52,147 bases of DNA from an uncultured Anaerobiospirillum sp. GTDB lineage: Bacteria; Pseudomonadota; Gammaproteobacteria; Enterobacterales; Succinivibrionaceae. Below are positions 32,672 to 41,107 of the stretch, piece by piece. Made by a program: the position numbers and the translations under genes. Position 1 is the stretch's first letter. Every line of letters begins with the position of its first letter. The stretch is taken from NCBI GenBank assembly GCA_944389615.1, contig CALXNA010000022.1, positions 1-52,147 of the forward strand, given 5' to 3'. The notes under the pieces were generated by a model, which was not told the origin of the DNA, searched no databases, and saw only the letters and a list, made by a program, of their open reading frames with translations.

Positions 32672-33844
32672 TTAGCTTAAGAGTGGTGGCAGTGTCCAAG
32701 CTAAGAGGTAGCCGCCGACTAAGAGCCAAATGAAGAGGAAGGTAGCCAATAAGAAGGGCTTGGCACCGGCGGCCTTGAACTTGTCGAGGCTGGTGTCCGT
32801 ACCTAAGGCGGTCATCGCCATGGTCAGCAAGAAGGTATCGAGGTACTCAATGGCGCCGTTTAATGGGATCTCCTTGACACTCTCGACTCCAAACATCGAG
32901 CCTAAGGCCGTGTTGAGGCAGATGACTAAGAGGAAGCCGATGGCAAACCACGGGATGGTGATCTTGGTCTTGGTGACCTCTGGGGCGGTTAAAGCGGCTT
33001 GATCTTGTGGGTTAGTGGAGATGTCAGCGGTGGTGCTGGCGTAGGCAAAGGCAGCTTCGGCCTCGCTGCGACTCTTCTTGCTGGCGATGCGGCTGCGGGC
33101 ACGTGAGAGCATGATGGCCATGACCACTAAGACCGGGGCTAACATCATGACGCGGATCATCTTGGTGATAGTGGCGGTGGCAGCGATGCCTAAGGTATCG
33201 CTTGGATCCATGGCGTTACCGGCGGCGGCGACGTGGGCTACTTCGTGTAAGGTGGCACCGGTGTAGATGGCCACGCCCATATCACCTAAGGCATCGAAGA
33301 GACCTGAGCGGTACATGATGGGGTATAAGAACATGGCGATGGTACCGAAGATCACCACGGTCGAGACCGCTACGGCCGTCTTGTGGCTTGGGCACTTGAC
33401 CACCGACTCGGCGCCTAAGACTGCGGCGGCACCGCAGATAGCGCTACCGGTCGAGGTCATCAGAGCCGTTTGGCGATCCATCTTTAAGAGCTTACCTAAG
33501 AAGATACCTAAGCCTAAGGTACCGCAGACGATGATGAGGTCGACCACAATGGCCGGTAAGCCGACCGCGTAGACGTCCGATAAGGTTAAGCGGAAGCCGT
33601 AGAGCACGATACCGGTGCGCAGGATCTGCTTGGTGCAGAACTTGATGCCCGGCACCCATTCCTCAGGGAGCTTGTTACGCAGGGTGTTGGCGTAGATCGT
33701 GCCCAAGATAATGCCCACGATGAGCGGGCTCAGCGACAGGCTCTTGACCCACGGCAGCTCGGCTAGGTAGAAGGCGGCCAAGGCAAATAGGGCGATTAAG
33801 AGCAGACCGTGCAAGGTGTTGGCACGATGTCCTTTTTGAAACAT
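32672..33844 (-). CDS. yeiH: YeiH/PSE-family membrane protein (putative sulfate/sulfite-related exporter)
   Basis: The 390-residue protein has ten or so membrane segments and the UPF0324 motifs: SPLIVGIILGTIYAN, TGIVLYGFRLTLSD, STGSAICGAAAVLGAE, ATLHEVAHVAAAGNAM and the end MTALGTDTSLDKFKAAG. A hydrophilic loop of about 50 residues near 245-295 is long for the family. Family members are annotated as sulfate exporters without firm proof; in enterobacteria YeiH is linked to sulfite response under YeiE. The ATG at 33844 has GGGAG at 9 bases. Upstream, an AAGGAG-GTG pair at 33896 opens another frame overlapping the start, possibly a leader peptide. Confidence 0.9.
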   Translation of the reverse strand: MFQKGHRANTLHGLLLIALFALAAFYLAELPWVKSLSLSPLIVGIILGTIYANTLRNKLPEEWVPGIKFCTKQILRTGIVLYGFRLTLSDVYAVGLPAIVVDLIIVCGTLGLGIFLGKLLKMDRQTALMTSTGSAICGAAAVLGAESVVKCPSHKTAVAVSTVVIFGTIAMFLYPIMYRSGLFDALGDMGVAIYTGATLHEVAHVAAAGNAMDPSDTLGIAATATITKMIRVMMLAPVLVVMAIMLSRARSRIASKKSRSEAEAAFAYASTTADISTNPQDQAALTAPEVTKTKITIPWFAIGFLLVICLNTALGSMFGVESVKEIPLNGAIEYLDTFLLTMAMTALGTDTSLDKFKAAGAKPFLLATFLFIWLLVGGYLLAWTLPPLLS

Positions 33845-33935
33845 AGCATGGCTCCCACAAAAGAAGTTGGGGTTCATCCCCGGTTGCGTTTGCCACGATA
33901 CTCCTTGTGGTTGCGGACGTCGAATGGTATTTTGC

Positions 33936-33967
33936 TATCAGTCATAACATACAGTTATGCTGTGATA
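33936..33967. promoter_or_regulatory. Nested palindrome upstream of yeiH, likely LysR-type operator
   Basis: CATAAC-ATACA-GTTATG (33943-33959) is a perfect inverted repeat, nested inside TATCA (33936-33940) and TGATA (33963-33967). It lies about 100 bases before yeiH and just downstream of the LysR gene, a fitting target for the YeiE-like regulator. Confidence 0.6.
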
Positions 33968-34098
33968 ACCAAGATGAGTTACAGCTCAGCCGACTGCACC
34001 TGCGCGTAGATTGGGGCGCGCTGTGCTCTGGGGCGCGCGCAGCGTTCTGGGCGTAGGTGGCGCTCTAGGCTGGGGTGGCGTTACGGGGCGGGCGCTGG

Positions 34099-35031
34099 TT
34101 AGACGCTTTGGGGCCCTTCTTTGGCTCGTTGCTCTTGCTCTTCGGCGATGCTCTCTTGGACAAATTCGATGAAGCGTGCGGTCAGTGGCGTCTGTGGGCC
34201 CGGGCCTTGGACAAAGCTGAAGCTACGGGTGAAGGTGAGGTCGTCAACTTTAAGCTCAGTGAGTAGGCCTTCTTGCAGCTCGCGCGTGATTGCGGTGCGC
34301 GAGAGGATACACAGGGTCTGGGAATTTTGGACAAAGAGCTTGATCGCCTCGGTGCTGCCGAGGAACATCCGAATGTTGAGGTCGCTTAAGCGAATGTGTT
34401 GGCGCCCCAAGTCGTGCTCAATGGCCTCTAAGGTGCCCGAGCCGCGCTCGCGCAGCACGAGCGGCAGTTGCTTGAACTCCTCGATGCTAATACGGCCGCG
34501 CTGGGCCAGGGCATGGTGGCTGCCGGTTAAGACGATGAGCTCGTCGGTCAAAAAGGCGCTGTAGCTCAGCGTCGGCTGGCGTGTGATGCCTTCGACCATG
34601 CCGAGGTCAATGTTGTGGTCGGTCAAAGCCCGCTCGATCTCGCGCGAGTTGCCATTGATGAGCGAGACTGTGGCGTCTGGGAAGTAGGTCAAAAAGGAGG
34701 CCAAGTAGGGCGCGATCACGTACTGGGCGATGGTCGAGCTCGCCCCAAGGCGCAGCGTCCCCACATGCTTGTTGCTGAGCAGGTGCATGGCATAGGAGAG
34801 GTTTTGGTACTCGCCTAAGATAGTCTCGACATGCTCGAGCATGATTTGCCCGGCGGGGGTGAGGGCAATCTTGTTGCCTTGGCGCTCAAAGAGCAGCACG
34901 TCGTACTCTTCTTCGAGGGTGCGGATATGGCGCGTGACCGCAGGCTGCGTGATGTAGAGCTCTTGGGCGGCCTTGCTAAAGGACAGGTTCTTAGCTGCCG
35001 CATAAAACACTCGTAAGCGAAAATCGGGCAT
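34099..35031 (-). CDS. yeiE: LysR-family regulator, YeiE/CysL-like
   Basis: The 310 residues comprise a LysR winged helix (FYAAAKNLSFSKAAQELYIT then QPAVTRHIRTLEEEY) and an effector domain from about residue 90 (VGTLRLGASSTIAQYVIAPY; IDLGMVEGI; LVLRERGSGTLEAIEH). GASSTIAQYVIAP and RERGSGT are typical of the CysL/YeiE branch. In enterobacteria YeiE neighbours and controls yeiH and responds to sulfite; the same pairing here supports the call. GAGGTG precedes the ATG. It reads in the same direction as yeiH, with 254 bases between them. Confidence 0.88.
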   Translation of the reverse strand: MPDFRLRVFYAAAKNLSFSKAAQELYITQPAVTRHIRTLEEEYDVLLFERQGNKIALTPAGQIMLEHVETILGEYQNLSYAMHLLSNKHVGTLRLGASSTIAQYVIAPYLASFLTYFPDATVSLINGNSREIERALTDHNIDLGMVEGITRQPTLSYSAFLTDELIVLTGSHHALAQRGRISIEEFKQLPLVLRERGSGTLEAIEHDLGRQHIRLSDLNIRMFLGSTEAIKLFVQNSQTLCILSRTAITRELQEGLLTELKVDDLTFTRSFSFVQGPGPQTPLTARFIEFVQESIAEEQEQRAKEGPQSV

Positions 35032-35220
35032 AGACCACCTCAGGGCTAATCAAGCTGATGGGCCCATTATAATGGCAGCATGGGGGCAGCACGGCACCGG
35101 CAGGTGCACTTTGCGACGTAGGCCGGAAGCTTGGCCGCCGCACGCCTCGGGCGCTGGGGCGCGGCGCGGGATGCTCCGTGGCTGCTGTGCTGCTGCGCCG
35201 TTGGGATGAAAGGGAGAGTG

Positions 35221-36288
35221 ATGATGGCGATTGATCTGGGACAGGACTTTGTGGGCTCTGAGGCCTTGGCGCAGTTTGCTGATGCGTGGGGACAGCTCAG
35301 CTACCCCTTGCTGGTAACACGCGGCGTGGTCAAAGAGCAGTACTTAGAGGTGGTGGTCAAGGCCTTAGGCCTGACGCGTTATGAGGTCTTCAGTGACTTT
35401 ACGCCCTGCCCGCAGCTCAGCTCCATCGAGCGCTTTAAGCTTGCGAGCTTGAGCGCACATGATGCCATCATCGCTCTTGGTGGCGGCAGCGCCTTTGACT
35501 GCGCCAAGGCTCTGAAGTATCAGTGGGTGCAGTCCCTTGAGTTAGAGCCCAAGGCGCAGGCGCGGGCGCAGAGCCTGCCGCTCTTTTGCGTCGCCACGAC
35601 CTTTGGCTCAGGCGCGGAAATCACGCCTTTTGCTGTGATCTATACCAAGAAGGGCAAGATTTCCCTGAGTGCACTGTACTTGGCGCCTGCTGCCTGTATC
35701 TTGGTGCCGCAATTGGCGCTGAGCGTACCTAAGTCCCAGCGTGCCGCCGCAGGCGTAGACTGCCTGTGCCAAGCCATTGAGTCCTATTGGTCGCGTGCTG
35801 CGACCACCGAGAGCAAGGCCGATGCCTTAGAGTGCATCAAGCTCTGCCTGATGGCGCTCAAGCCTGCGGTGCTTAGCGATGACCTCACTGCGCACACGCT
35901 GCTGGCGCGCGCTTCGGTGCTTTCAGGCAAGGCCATTGCTGTCGGACGCACGACGGCGGCGCATGCCCTGTCGTACTACTTTACCCAGCACCATAACTTG
36001 GCCCACGGCCAAGCGGTGGCCTTGATCATGCGCTCGCTCTTTGCGCGCAATGTCGCCGCGCTGCGTGACCGCTCCACCTTGCTGCATGCCTTAGGTCTGT
36101 CCTTGGCCTCCGATTTCAAGCCATGGTTTGAGGCCTTGCTTGAGCAATTGGGGCTGCTCACCTCCTTTGCGCCGCTTCAGCTCGACGAGGCTGAGATCAC
36201 CAAGGCTGTGGCTTCGGTCAACTTGCAGCGCCTTGCCAACAACCCAGTCACCTTAGATAAGGCCGACCTGCGCGCCCTGATCAACTAA
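35221..36288 (+). CDS. Iron-dependent alcohol dehydrogenase, hydroxyethylphosphonate-dehydrogenase type
   Basis: The 355-residue protein has the group III alcohol dehydrogenase fold: cofactor motif IALGGGSAFDCAK (87-96 region), FGSGAEITPFAVI, and a metal site with Asp180, His248 and His262 (AAHALSYYFTQHHNLAHGQA). At the position of the usual second ligand, four residues after Asp180, there is Gln184 (GVDCLCQAIESYW), a form I associate with the hydroxyethylphosphonate dehydrogenase / phosphonoacetaldehyde reductase branch. No phosphonate synthesis or breakdown genes are nearby, so the substrate is uncertain. AAAGGGAG precedes ATGATG; the second ATG (35224) is equally possible. TATAAT at 35068-35073 lies in the gap shared with the LysR gene. 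Confidence 0.85.
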   Translation: MMAIDLGQDFVGSEALAQFADAWGQLSYPLLVTRGVVKEQYLEVVVKALGLTRYEVFSDFTPCPQLSSIERFKLASLSAHDAIIALGGGSAFDCAKALKYQWVQSLELEPKAQARAQSLPLFCVATTFGSGAEITPFAVIYTKKGKISLSALYLAPAACILVPQLALSVPKSQRAAAGVDCLCQAIESYWSRAATTESKADALECIKLCLMALKPAVLSDDLTAHTLLARASVLSGKAIAVGRTTAAHALSYYFTQHHNLAHGQAVALIMRSLFARNVAALRDRSTLLHALGLSLASDFKPWFEALLEQLGLLTSFAPLQLDEAEITKAVASVNLQRLANNPVTLDKADLRALIN

Positions 36289-36309
36289 GCCGACCGCAAG
36301 GCCGCCTAT

Positions 36310-36480
36310 CCCTGTGGTGCCGCCCAAATGGCCTCTGCTCCATAGAGACCTACGCAGCTGCCCGCAGCGTGCAGCGGCAAGCGGCGCGCGCCGCCGCGGC
36401 CTCAGTGGCCCAACCGGGACTCGTGAGGTTGCCGAAGCTTGGTTTGATGGGCGTTGGGCCCGGATGTGGTGGGGCGCCGC
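36310..36480 (+). repeat. Dispersed intergenic repeat, copy 6 (degenerate)
   Basis: CTCCATAGAGACC and GCAGCTGCCCGCAGCGTG match copy 5, then the core is altered to GCGGCAAGCGGCGCGCGCCG, followed by GTGGCCCAACCGG. It sits between the converging dehydrogenase and chemoreceptor genes. Confidence 0.7.
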
Positions 36481-36507
36481 AGTGAGACTGCGGGCGTTTA
36501 GGGCAGG

Positions 36508-36544
36508 CCGCACCGGCCGCTGCTTGACAGCGCAGCCGGTGCGG
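36508..36544. terminator. Hairpin between dehydrogenase and chemoreceptor genes
   Basis: CCGCACCGG pairs with CCGGTGCGG, with further pairing of GCTGC/GCGCA bases inside. Symmetric GC-rich stem without a T run between two convergent 3' ends. Confidence 0.45.
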
Positions 36545-36577
36545 GGGGGCACCGCAGTGGCGGTGGTGGGGCGGGGC

Positions 36578-38221
36578 TTAGTCGACCTTGAAGGTAGCGA
36601 TCAGGTCTTCTAAGTGCTGGGCTTCCTTGGTTAAGTCTTGCGCCAGTTCGGCCATATTGGCGGAGGTGTCGCGCGTCTTCTCAGCCATCTCGTTGATCTG
36701 GTTAAAGGACGAGTTGACGCCACTTAACATGCTGTTTTGCTCACGCGCAGCATTGGAGATCTCGGAGTTTTGGGTGTTGATGTCGGCCACCGACTTGGTG
36801 ATGAGGTTGAGCGAGGTGCCCGCCTTTTGGGCTTGCTCGACTGAGAGCGAAGCCTGCTCGCGGCTGATGTTCATCGCCTCGACGGCGCGGCCGGTGTGCT
36901 CTTGGTTGGACTGAATCAGCTCAATAATGCCGTTGGTGGAATCCTTGGTGCGACCGGCGAGAGCCCGCACTTCGTCGGCGACTACGGCGAAGCCGCGGCC
37001 ATGTTCACCGGCGCGGGCGGCCTCAATCGCGGCATTTAAGGCCAGAAGGTTGGTTTGCTCGGCGATCTCGGCAATGATCTGGACTACCTTGCCGATTTCC
37101 TTGGAGTCAGTATTGAGCTTGACGATGATCTCCGAGACTTGATCGACCTGCTGGGCTAAGTTGTTGATGTAGTCGATGGTGGTCTGCACCTCAGCGTTGC
37201 CGTTTTGGCTCTCTTGCTGGGCTAAGTCGGAGCTGTGCAAGGCGCTGTCGGCTAAGGAAGCGACGTTGGAGACGCCTGCCATTAAGGTCTCAATGCTGGT
37301 ACCACCACGCTGTGTCTCTTCTTGCTGGCGCTGAGTTAAGGCATTGTTGTCGTTGGTGAAGTCCGATAAGGTCGCCGACGACTCCGACAAGTTGGTGGTG
37401 ACGTCGCGGACTTGGCGCATCACGCCCGAGAGCTGCTCGGCCATCTTGTTGATGTCATCTAAGATCGAGTCTTGGTACTTGGTCTCAGCGCGTACCGTCA
37501 GGTCGCCGCGGGCGAATTGGTTGATGACCGCGATTGCCGTCTCTGGGTTACCACCGATGATGCGCTTGATGCGGTCGATGATGCCATAGCCGATGACCGC
37601 GCCCACAATCACGCTCAAGATGGCGGCGGCGATCATGATGTAGAGCAGCGAAGAGGTCGAGCTGCGCACATAGGATACGCCGTGCTGGGAGTTGGCCTCT
37701 TCATAGTCGATAAAGGCATTGATGTCTGCGAGCCACTGGACATAAAGGCCCGCCGTTTCATTGACGACGACTTGCTTGGCCCCTTCGATGTTGTCTTGGC
37801 TGACTAAGTCCAGCACCTGATCTTGGGAGGCGCGGGTACGCTGCTCAATGGCCTTGATCGCATTGTAGAGCTCGTGTTCGCGGTCGGTGTGGATGGCGCG
37901 GTCGGCAGCAAAGATCTGATCCATGCGCGTGCGGGCCTTGTCATAGTCTTGGGCTAACTTGTTGATGGTGTTGATGTGGGTCTGGCGGGCGCTGGCGCTG
38001 GGAGCTAACAGCACATCGCGCAGCGCGATCGAGCTGTCGTGCACCGCACCACGGAAGTTGATGGCTTGGCGCTGCTTGACCGCAAAGTTTTCGTTAACGT
38101 TAGTCAACGCCGAATCGATGTAGGAGACCTTGATGACGGCAATCGCGGTGATGACGAGCATCAGGGCGATTAAGACGCTAAAGCCGATGTAGAGGCTTTT
38201 GATGATACCGAGATTCTTCAT
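36578..38221 (-). CDS. Methyl-accepting chemotaxis protein
   Basis: The 547-residue chemoreceptor spans the inner membrane: TM1 about 10-30, a periplasmic four-helix-bundle sensor about 35-185, TM2 about 190-212, a HAMP region with [20 protein letters not shown], then a long cytoplasmic signalling coiled coil. Its tip reads [20 protein letters not shown] followed by [20 protein letters not shown], the conserved site contacting CheA and CheW. It ends [10 protein letters not shown] without a CheR-docking pentapeptide. The ligand cannot be read from sequence. No other chemotaxis gene is nearby. No Shine-Dalgarno precedes the ATG. Confidence 0.96.
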   Translation of the reverse strand: MKNLGIIKSLYIGFSVLIALMLVITAIAVIKVSYIDSALTNVNENFAVKQRQAINFRGAVHDSSIALRDVLLAPSASARQTHINTINKLAQDYDKARTRMDQIFAADRAIHTDREHELYNAIKAIEQRTRASQDQVLDLVSQDNIEGAKQVVVNETAGLYVQWLADINAFIDYEEANSQHGVSYVRSSTSSLLYIMIAAAILSVIVGAVIGYGIIDRIKRIIGGNPETAIAVINQFARGDLTVRAETKYQDSILDDINKMAEQLSGVMRQVRDVTTNLSESSATLSDFTNDNNALTQRQQEETQRGGTSIETLMAGVSNVASLADSALHSSDLAQQESQNGNAEVQTTIDYINNLAQQVDQVSEIIVKLNTDSKEIGKVVQIIAEIAEQTNLLALNAAIEAARAGEHGRGFAVVADEVRALAGRTKDSTNGIIELIQSNQEHTGRAVEAMNISREQASLSVEQAQKAGTSLNLITKSVADINTQNSEISNAAREQNSMLSGVNSSFNQINEMAEKTRDTSANMAELAQDLTKEAQHLEDLIATFKVD

Positions 38222-38512
38222 GACGAAGCGAACCTTACTTTGCTCTGAGCAAGCGTGGGGGCCTGCCTTATCTGTTTGTGTTGGGGCTGCGGGGAGGCTA
38301 GATTAGCTCTAGCGGGCCCGGGCGGCTGCACTTGGCCCCATTATGCGCCATTTTGTGGCGCTTAAATGGGGGGCCTAATGCAATTTTTTATCCACACTGG
38401 GGGTACCTAGGCGCGGTCACCGGTGGGGTGGTAGGGGATCACTGGTGGTGAGTTGGCGCGACGGTGGGGGAAGCTGGTGCGGCGGCGGAGGCGATAAGCT
38501 TGCGCGCAGCTC
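38222..38512. other. Intergenic region with a long hairpin
   Basis: This gap follows the chemoreceptor start. At 38334-38375 GGCCCCATT...GCGCCA pairs with TGGCGC...AAATGGGGGGCC to form a long imperfect hairpin. A minus-strand frame through 38439-38816 has no supporting signals. Confidence 0.45.
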
Positions 38513-38541
38513 TTGCTTTAGTGGGATGATTTTGGTATAAA
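38513..38541 (+). promoter_or_regulatory. Sigma70 promoter of the rimP leader RNA
   Basis: TTGCTT (38513-38518), 17 bases, TATAAA (38536-38541). Transcription would begin near 38548. Confidence 0.65.
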
Positions 38542-38547
38542 TTAGGC

Positions 38548-38717
38548 CAAATTTTGGCACCTGACCTACGACAAGGGGCATCAAACCTTGTGTGGCAGCG
38601 CCAAATCCATGGTAGTTTGCCTACTACGTCATCGCCCGATGACGTGCCTGCGGTGTGCGCTGCGGGCAAAAGGTGCAACTTTATTCGAAAAGAAGCCCCA
38701 TAATCGGGGCTTTTTTT
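38548..38717 (+). ncRNA. Structured leader RNA or small RNA upstream of rimP
   Basis: Between a good promoter and a strong terminator lies about 170 nt with clear secondary structure: GCACCT (38557-38562) with AGGTGC (38671-38676); ACAAGG/CCTTGT (38571-38576, 38586-38591); TTTGCC/GGCAAA (38616-38621, 38665-38670), the latter stacked directly on AGGTGC; and an inner ACGTCAT/ATGACGT hairpin. TTTGGC (38553-38558) can instead pair with GCCAAA (38600-38605), excluding the outer helix, so two folds compete. Other proteobacteria have attenuator-type leaders before rimP; E. coli has a tRNA here. No tRNA fits this sequence. Confidence 0.55.
38694..38717 (+). terminator. Rho-independent terminator ahead of rimP
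   Basis: AGCCCC/GGGGCT (38694-38711) with a 6-base loop, ending in seven T residues (38711-38717). It lies 154 bases before rimP, so it must end a short RNA or be bypassed to express the operon. Confidence 0.85.
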
Positions 38718-38870
38718 ATGCCTGCGCGCCAAGCCGGTGCGCTGCACGCTTGGTTTGCCTGCACGACAGGCTCTGCCTGCAGGGCAGAGGGCCAGCGCAG
38801 GTTGAGTGAGGCTCAAGGCCTTGTTCGGTTTTGGTCAGGGGCGCTGCCCTTGCCGGTAAGAGGAGTATTG

Positions 38871-39350
38871 ATGGCTGGAAGTTTAGAGCAAAAGCTGCAT
38901 GAGCTGGTCGCGCCGATTGTGGCGTCCTATGGGCTGACCTTGTGGGGCCTGCGCTACCGTCAGGGGAGCTCCAGTGCCCACCTGCAGATTTTTGTTGAGG
39001 GTGAGGACGGCGTCGATGCCGACGTCTGCGGGGAAATCACCAACGCACTCTCTCCGCTGTTAGATAGCGCCGATCTGATCGATCCAGCCTACATCCTTGA
39101 GGTGTCATCGCCCGGTCTTGACCGCATTTTGTTTACCCAAGATCAGCTGCACCAAAGCTTAGGCCAAGAGGTGACCTTAAGCTTGAAGATGGCAAGCGAG
39201 AATCGTAAGAAGCTCCAAGGCAAGCTGATGGCCGTCGAAGAGGACGGTTCCATCGTGATCCACGATAAGAGCGCCGATAAGGACTTCGTGGTCGCTTACG
39301 AGAACATTTCGCTTGCGCGCATCGTGCCTGATTTTTCATCGTTGTTATAG
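38871..39350 (+). CDS. rimP: Ribosome maturation factor RimP
   Basis: RimP binds the 30S subunit during assembly. The 159-residue product has the two-domain layout: LEQKLHELVAPIVASYGLTL with WGLRYRQGSSSAHLQIFVEG, then the signature YILEVSSPGLDRILFTQDQL and a C-terminal Sm-like domain (GSIVIHDKSADKDFVVAYENI). AGAGGAG precedes the ATG at 38871; frames open further upstream run through the leader RNA and are not real. It is followed by nusA after 36 bases. Confidence 0.96.
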   Translation: MAGSLEQKLHELVAPIVASYGLTLWGLRYRQGSSSAHLQIFVEGEDGVDADVCGEITNALSPLLDSADLIDPAYILEVSSPGLDRILFTQDQLHQSLGQEVTLSLKMASENRKKLQGKLMAVEEDGSIVIHDKSADKDFVVAYENISLARIVPDFSSLL

Positions 39351-39386
39351 GAGAGATGCTGCGGCATCCATTAGAGGTTTGACCAA

Positions 39387-41081
39387 ATGGGTAAGGAAAT
39401 CATTGCGATAGCCGAGGCGCTCTCCAATGAGCGTGCCATTCCAAAGGAAAAGATCTTCGAGGCTTTGGAAACGGCCTTAGCTACGGCTACCAAGAAGAAG
39501 TCGCCGGTCGATATCGACGTGCGCGTTGAGATTGACCCGCGCGAAGGCAATTACACCACCTACCGCCGCTGGACGGTGGTGGACACTGACGGGCCGCTTG
39601 ACAATCCGGTTCAAGAGATCTCGCTTGCCGCCGCACGCGAGGAGTACCCGAACATTGAGCCGGGCGATATCATCGAAGATGAGATTCCTTCGGTCTCCTT
39701 TGACCGTATCACCATTCAAACGGCCAAGCAGGTGCTTTCGCAGCGCGTTAAGAACGCCGAGCGCGAGCAGCTCATCGCCGAGCAGCGCGAGCGCTTAGGT
39801 CACGTAGTCAATGCCACGGTCAAGCGCCCGGGCCGCGATGTCATGATCTTAGACCTAGGCAATGGCGCTGAGGGTATTCTGCGCCGCGATCAAATGATCC
39901 CGCATGAGTCCTTTGGCCGCGGTGATCGCATTCGCGTGCTCTTGATCGACATCAAGCCTGAGGGCAAGGGCCCGCAGCTGGTGTGCTCGCGTACCGCTCC
40001 TGAGTTCTTAGCTGAGCTGTTCCGCATCGAAGTGCCAGAGATTGGCCAAGACGTGATCGAGATTATGGGCGTGGCCCGTGATCCAGGCTCGCGCGCCAAG
40101 ATCGCGGTGCGCTCTAAGGACAAGCGCATCGACCCACGCGGCGCCTGCATCGGTATGCGCGGTGCCCGTGTCATGGCCGTTTCCAATGAGCTCGCCGGTG
40201 AGCGTATTGACGTGGTACTGTGGGATGAGAACCTCGCCCAATACGTAACCAACGCCATGGAGCCGGCCGAAGTGCTGCGCATCGTCATCAACGATGACAG
40301 CCACAGCATCGATGTCGCGGTCGCCGATGACAACTTAGCCTTAGCGATCGGCCGCAACGGTCAAAACGTGCGCTTAGCTTCGCAGGTCTTAGGCTGGAAC
40401 TTACAGGTTAAGGCCGAGAGCACCATGGAGCAGGAGTTAGCGGCCGAAGCCGCTCAGGTCGTGAAGTTCTTTGTTGAGAACCTTGACATCGACGAGGAGT
40501 TTGCTCAGGTCTTAGCTGACGCCGGCTTCCACACCTTAGAGGAGGTGGCCTACGTCCCAGCCGAAGAGTTCTTGATGATCGAAGGCTTAGACGAGGAATT
40601 AGTGGCCGCGCTGCAGGAGAATGCCCGCAAGGCCATCGCCAAGCACGAGGCTGAGCTCAAGGATCAAGGCGGTGAGGAGTTGATGCGCATCCATGGCATT
40701 GACACCGAGCTCGCCTTAGCCTTAGTCGCTAAGGGCATTAAGACCTTAGAGGACTTGGCTGAGCAGGCGATCGATGATCTGTTAGATTTAGGTATTGATG
40801 CCCAGCGTGCCGGTGACATCATTATGGAGGCGCGTAACCTCACTTGGTTCAAGGACGAGTATGAGGCTCAGTTAAAGGCGCAGGCCGAAGCTGATGCTCA
40901 AGCCGCCGCCGAGCAGCGCGCTTGGGAAGCGGCTCAAGCCCATGAGGCGATGCTGGCCTCAGGCCATGATGCGGCTGAGCCAGCGGCTAAGGCGGCTCCG
41001 GCTGAGCCAGCGGCTGAGGCGGCTCCGGCTGAGCCTGCTGCGGGCGAGCCTGCTGCGGCTCATGATGGCGCTGATCACTAA
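39387..41081 (+). CDS. nusA: Transcription elongation/termination factor NusA
   Basis: NusA binds RNA polymerase and nascent RNA to control pausing, termination and antitermination. The 564 residues show the N-terminal polymerase-binding domain (1-125), S1 domain (about 130-200, [20 protein letters not shown]), KH1 and KH2 (about 210-345, with [15 protein letters not shown] and [13 protein letters not shown]), and two acidic repeats (about 365-480). The last 60 residues are an Ala/Glu/Pro tail with two 9-residue AEPAAxAAP units, not usual in NusA. A GAGG site precedes the ATG. It is cotranscribed with rimP and infB. Confidence 0.98.
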   Translation: MGKEIIAIAEALSNERAIPKEKIFEALETALATATKKKSPVDIDVRVEIDPREGNYTTYRRWTVVDTDGPLDNPVQEISLAAAREEYPNIEPGDIIEDEIPSVSFDRITIQTAKQVLSQRVKNAEREQLIAEQRERLGHVVNATVKRPGRDVMILDLGNGAEGILRRDQMIPHESFGRGDRIRVLLIDIKPEGKGPQLVCSRTAPEFLAELFRIEVPEIGQDVIEIMGVARDPGSRAKIAVRSKDKRIDPRGACIGMRGARVMAVSNELAGERIDVVLWDENLAQYVTNAMEPAEVLRIVINDDSHSIDVAVADDNLALAIGRNGQNVRLASQVLGWNLQVKAESTMEQELAAEAAQVVKFFVENLDIDEEFAQVLADAGFHTLEEVAYVPAEEFLMIEGLDEELVAALQENARKAIAKHEAELKDQGGEELMRIHGIDTELALALVAKGIKTLEDLAEQAIDDLLDLGIDAQRAGDIIMEARNLTWFKDEYEAQLKAQAEADAQAAAEQRAWEAAQAHEAMLASGHDAAEPAAKAAPAEPAAEAAPAEPAAGEPAAAHDGADH

Positions 41082-41107
41082 CCAAGACAGGTGCAAGGGG
41101 AAAGCTT

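Noticed and set aside
33675..33896. Separate 73-residue gene overlapping the yeiH start
   Set aside because: It has AAGGAG before a GTG, but it overlaps yeiH in another frame and its product is arbitrary after the first residues; a leader peptide at most.
38548..38717. tRNA gene in the rimP leader (as metY in E. coli)
   Set aside because: No cloverleaf, anticodon arm or TTCGA-type T loop in the right geometry; the TTCGA at 38683 stands next to the terminator.
38439..38816. 125-codon minus-strand frame across the rimP leader
   Set aside because: It runs antisense through promoter, RNA folds and terminator, with no start signal.
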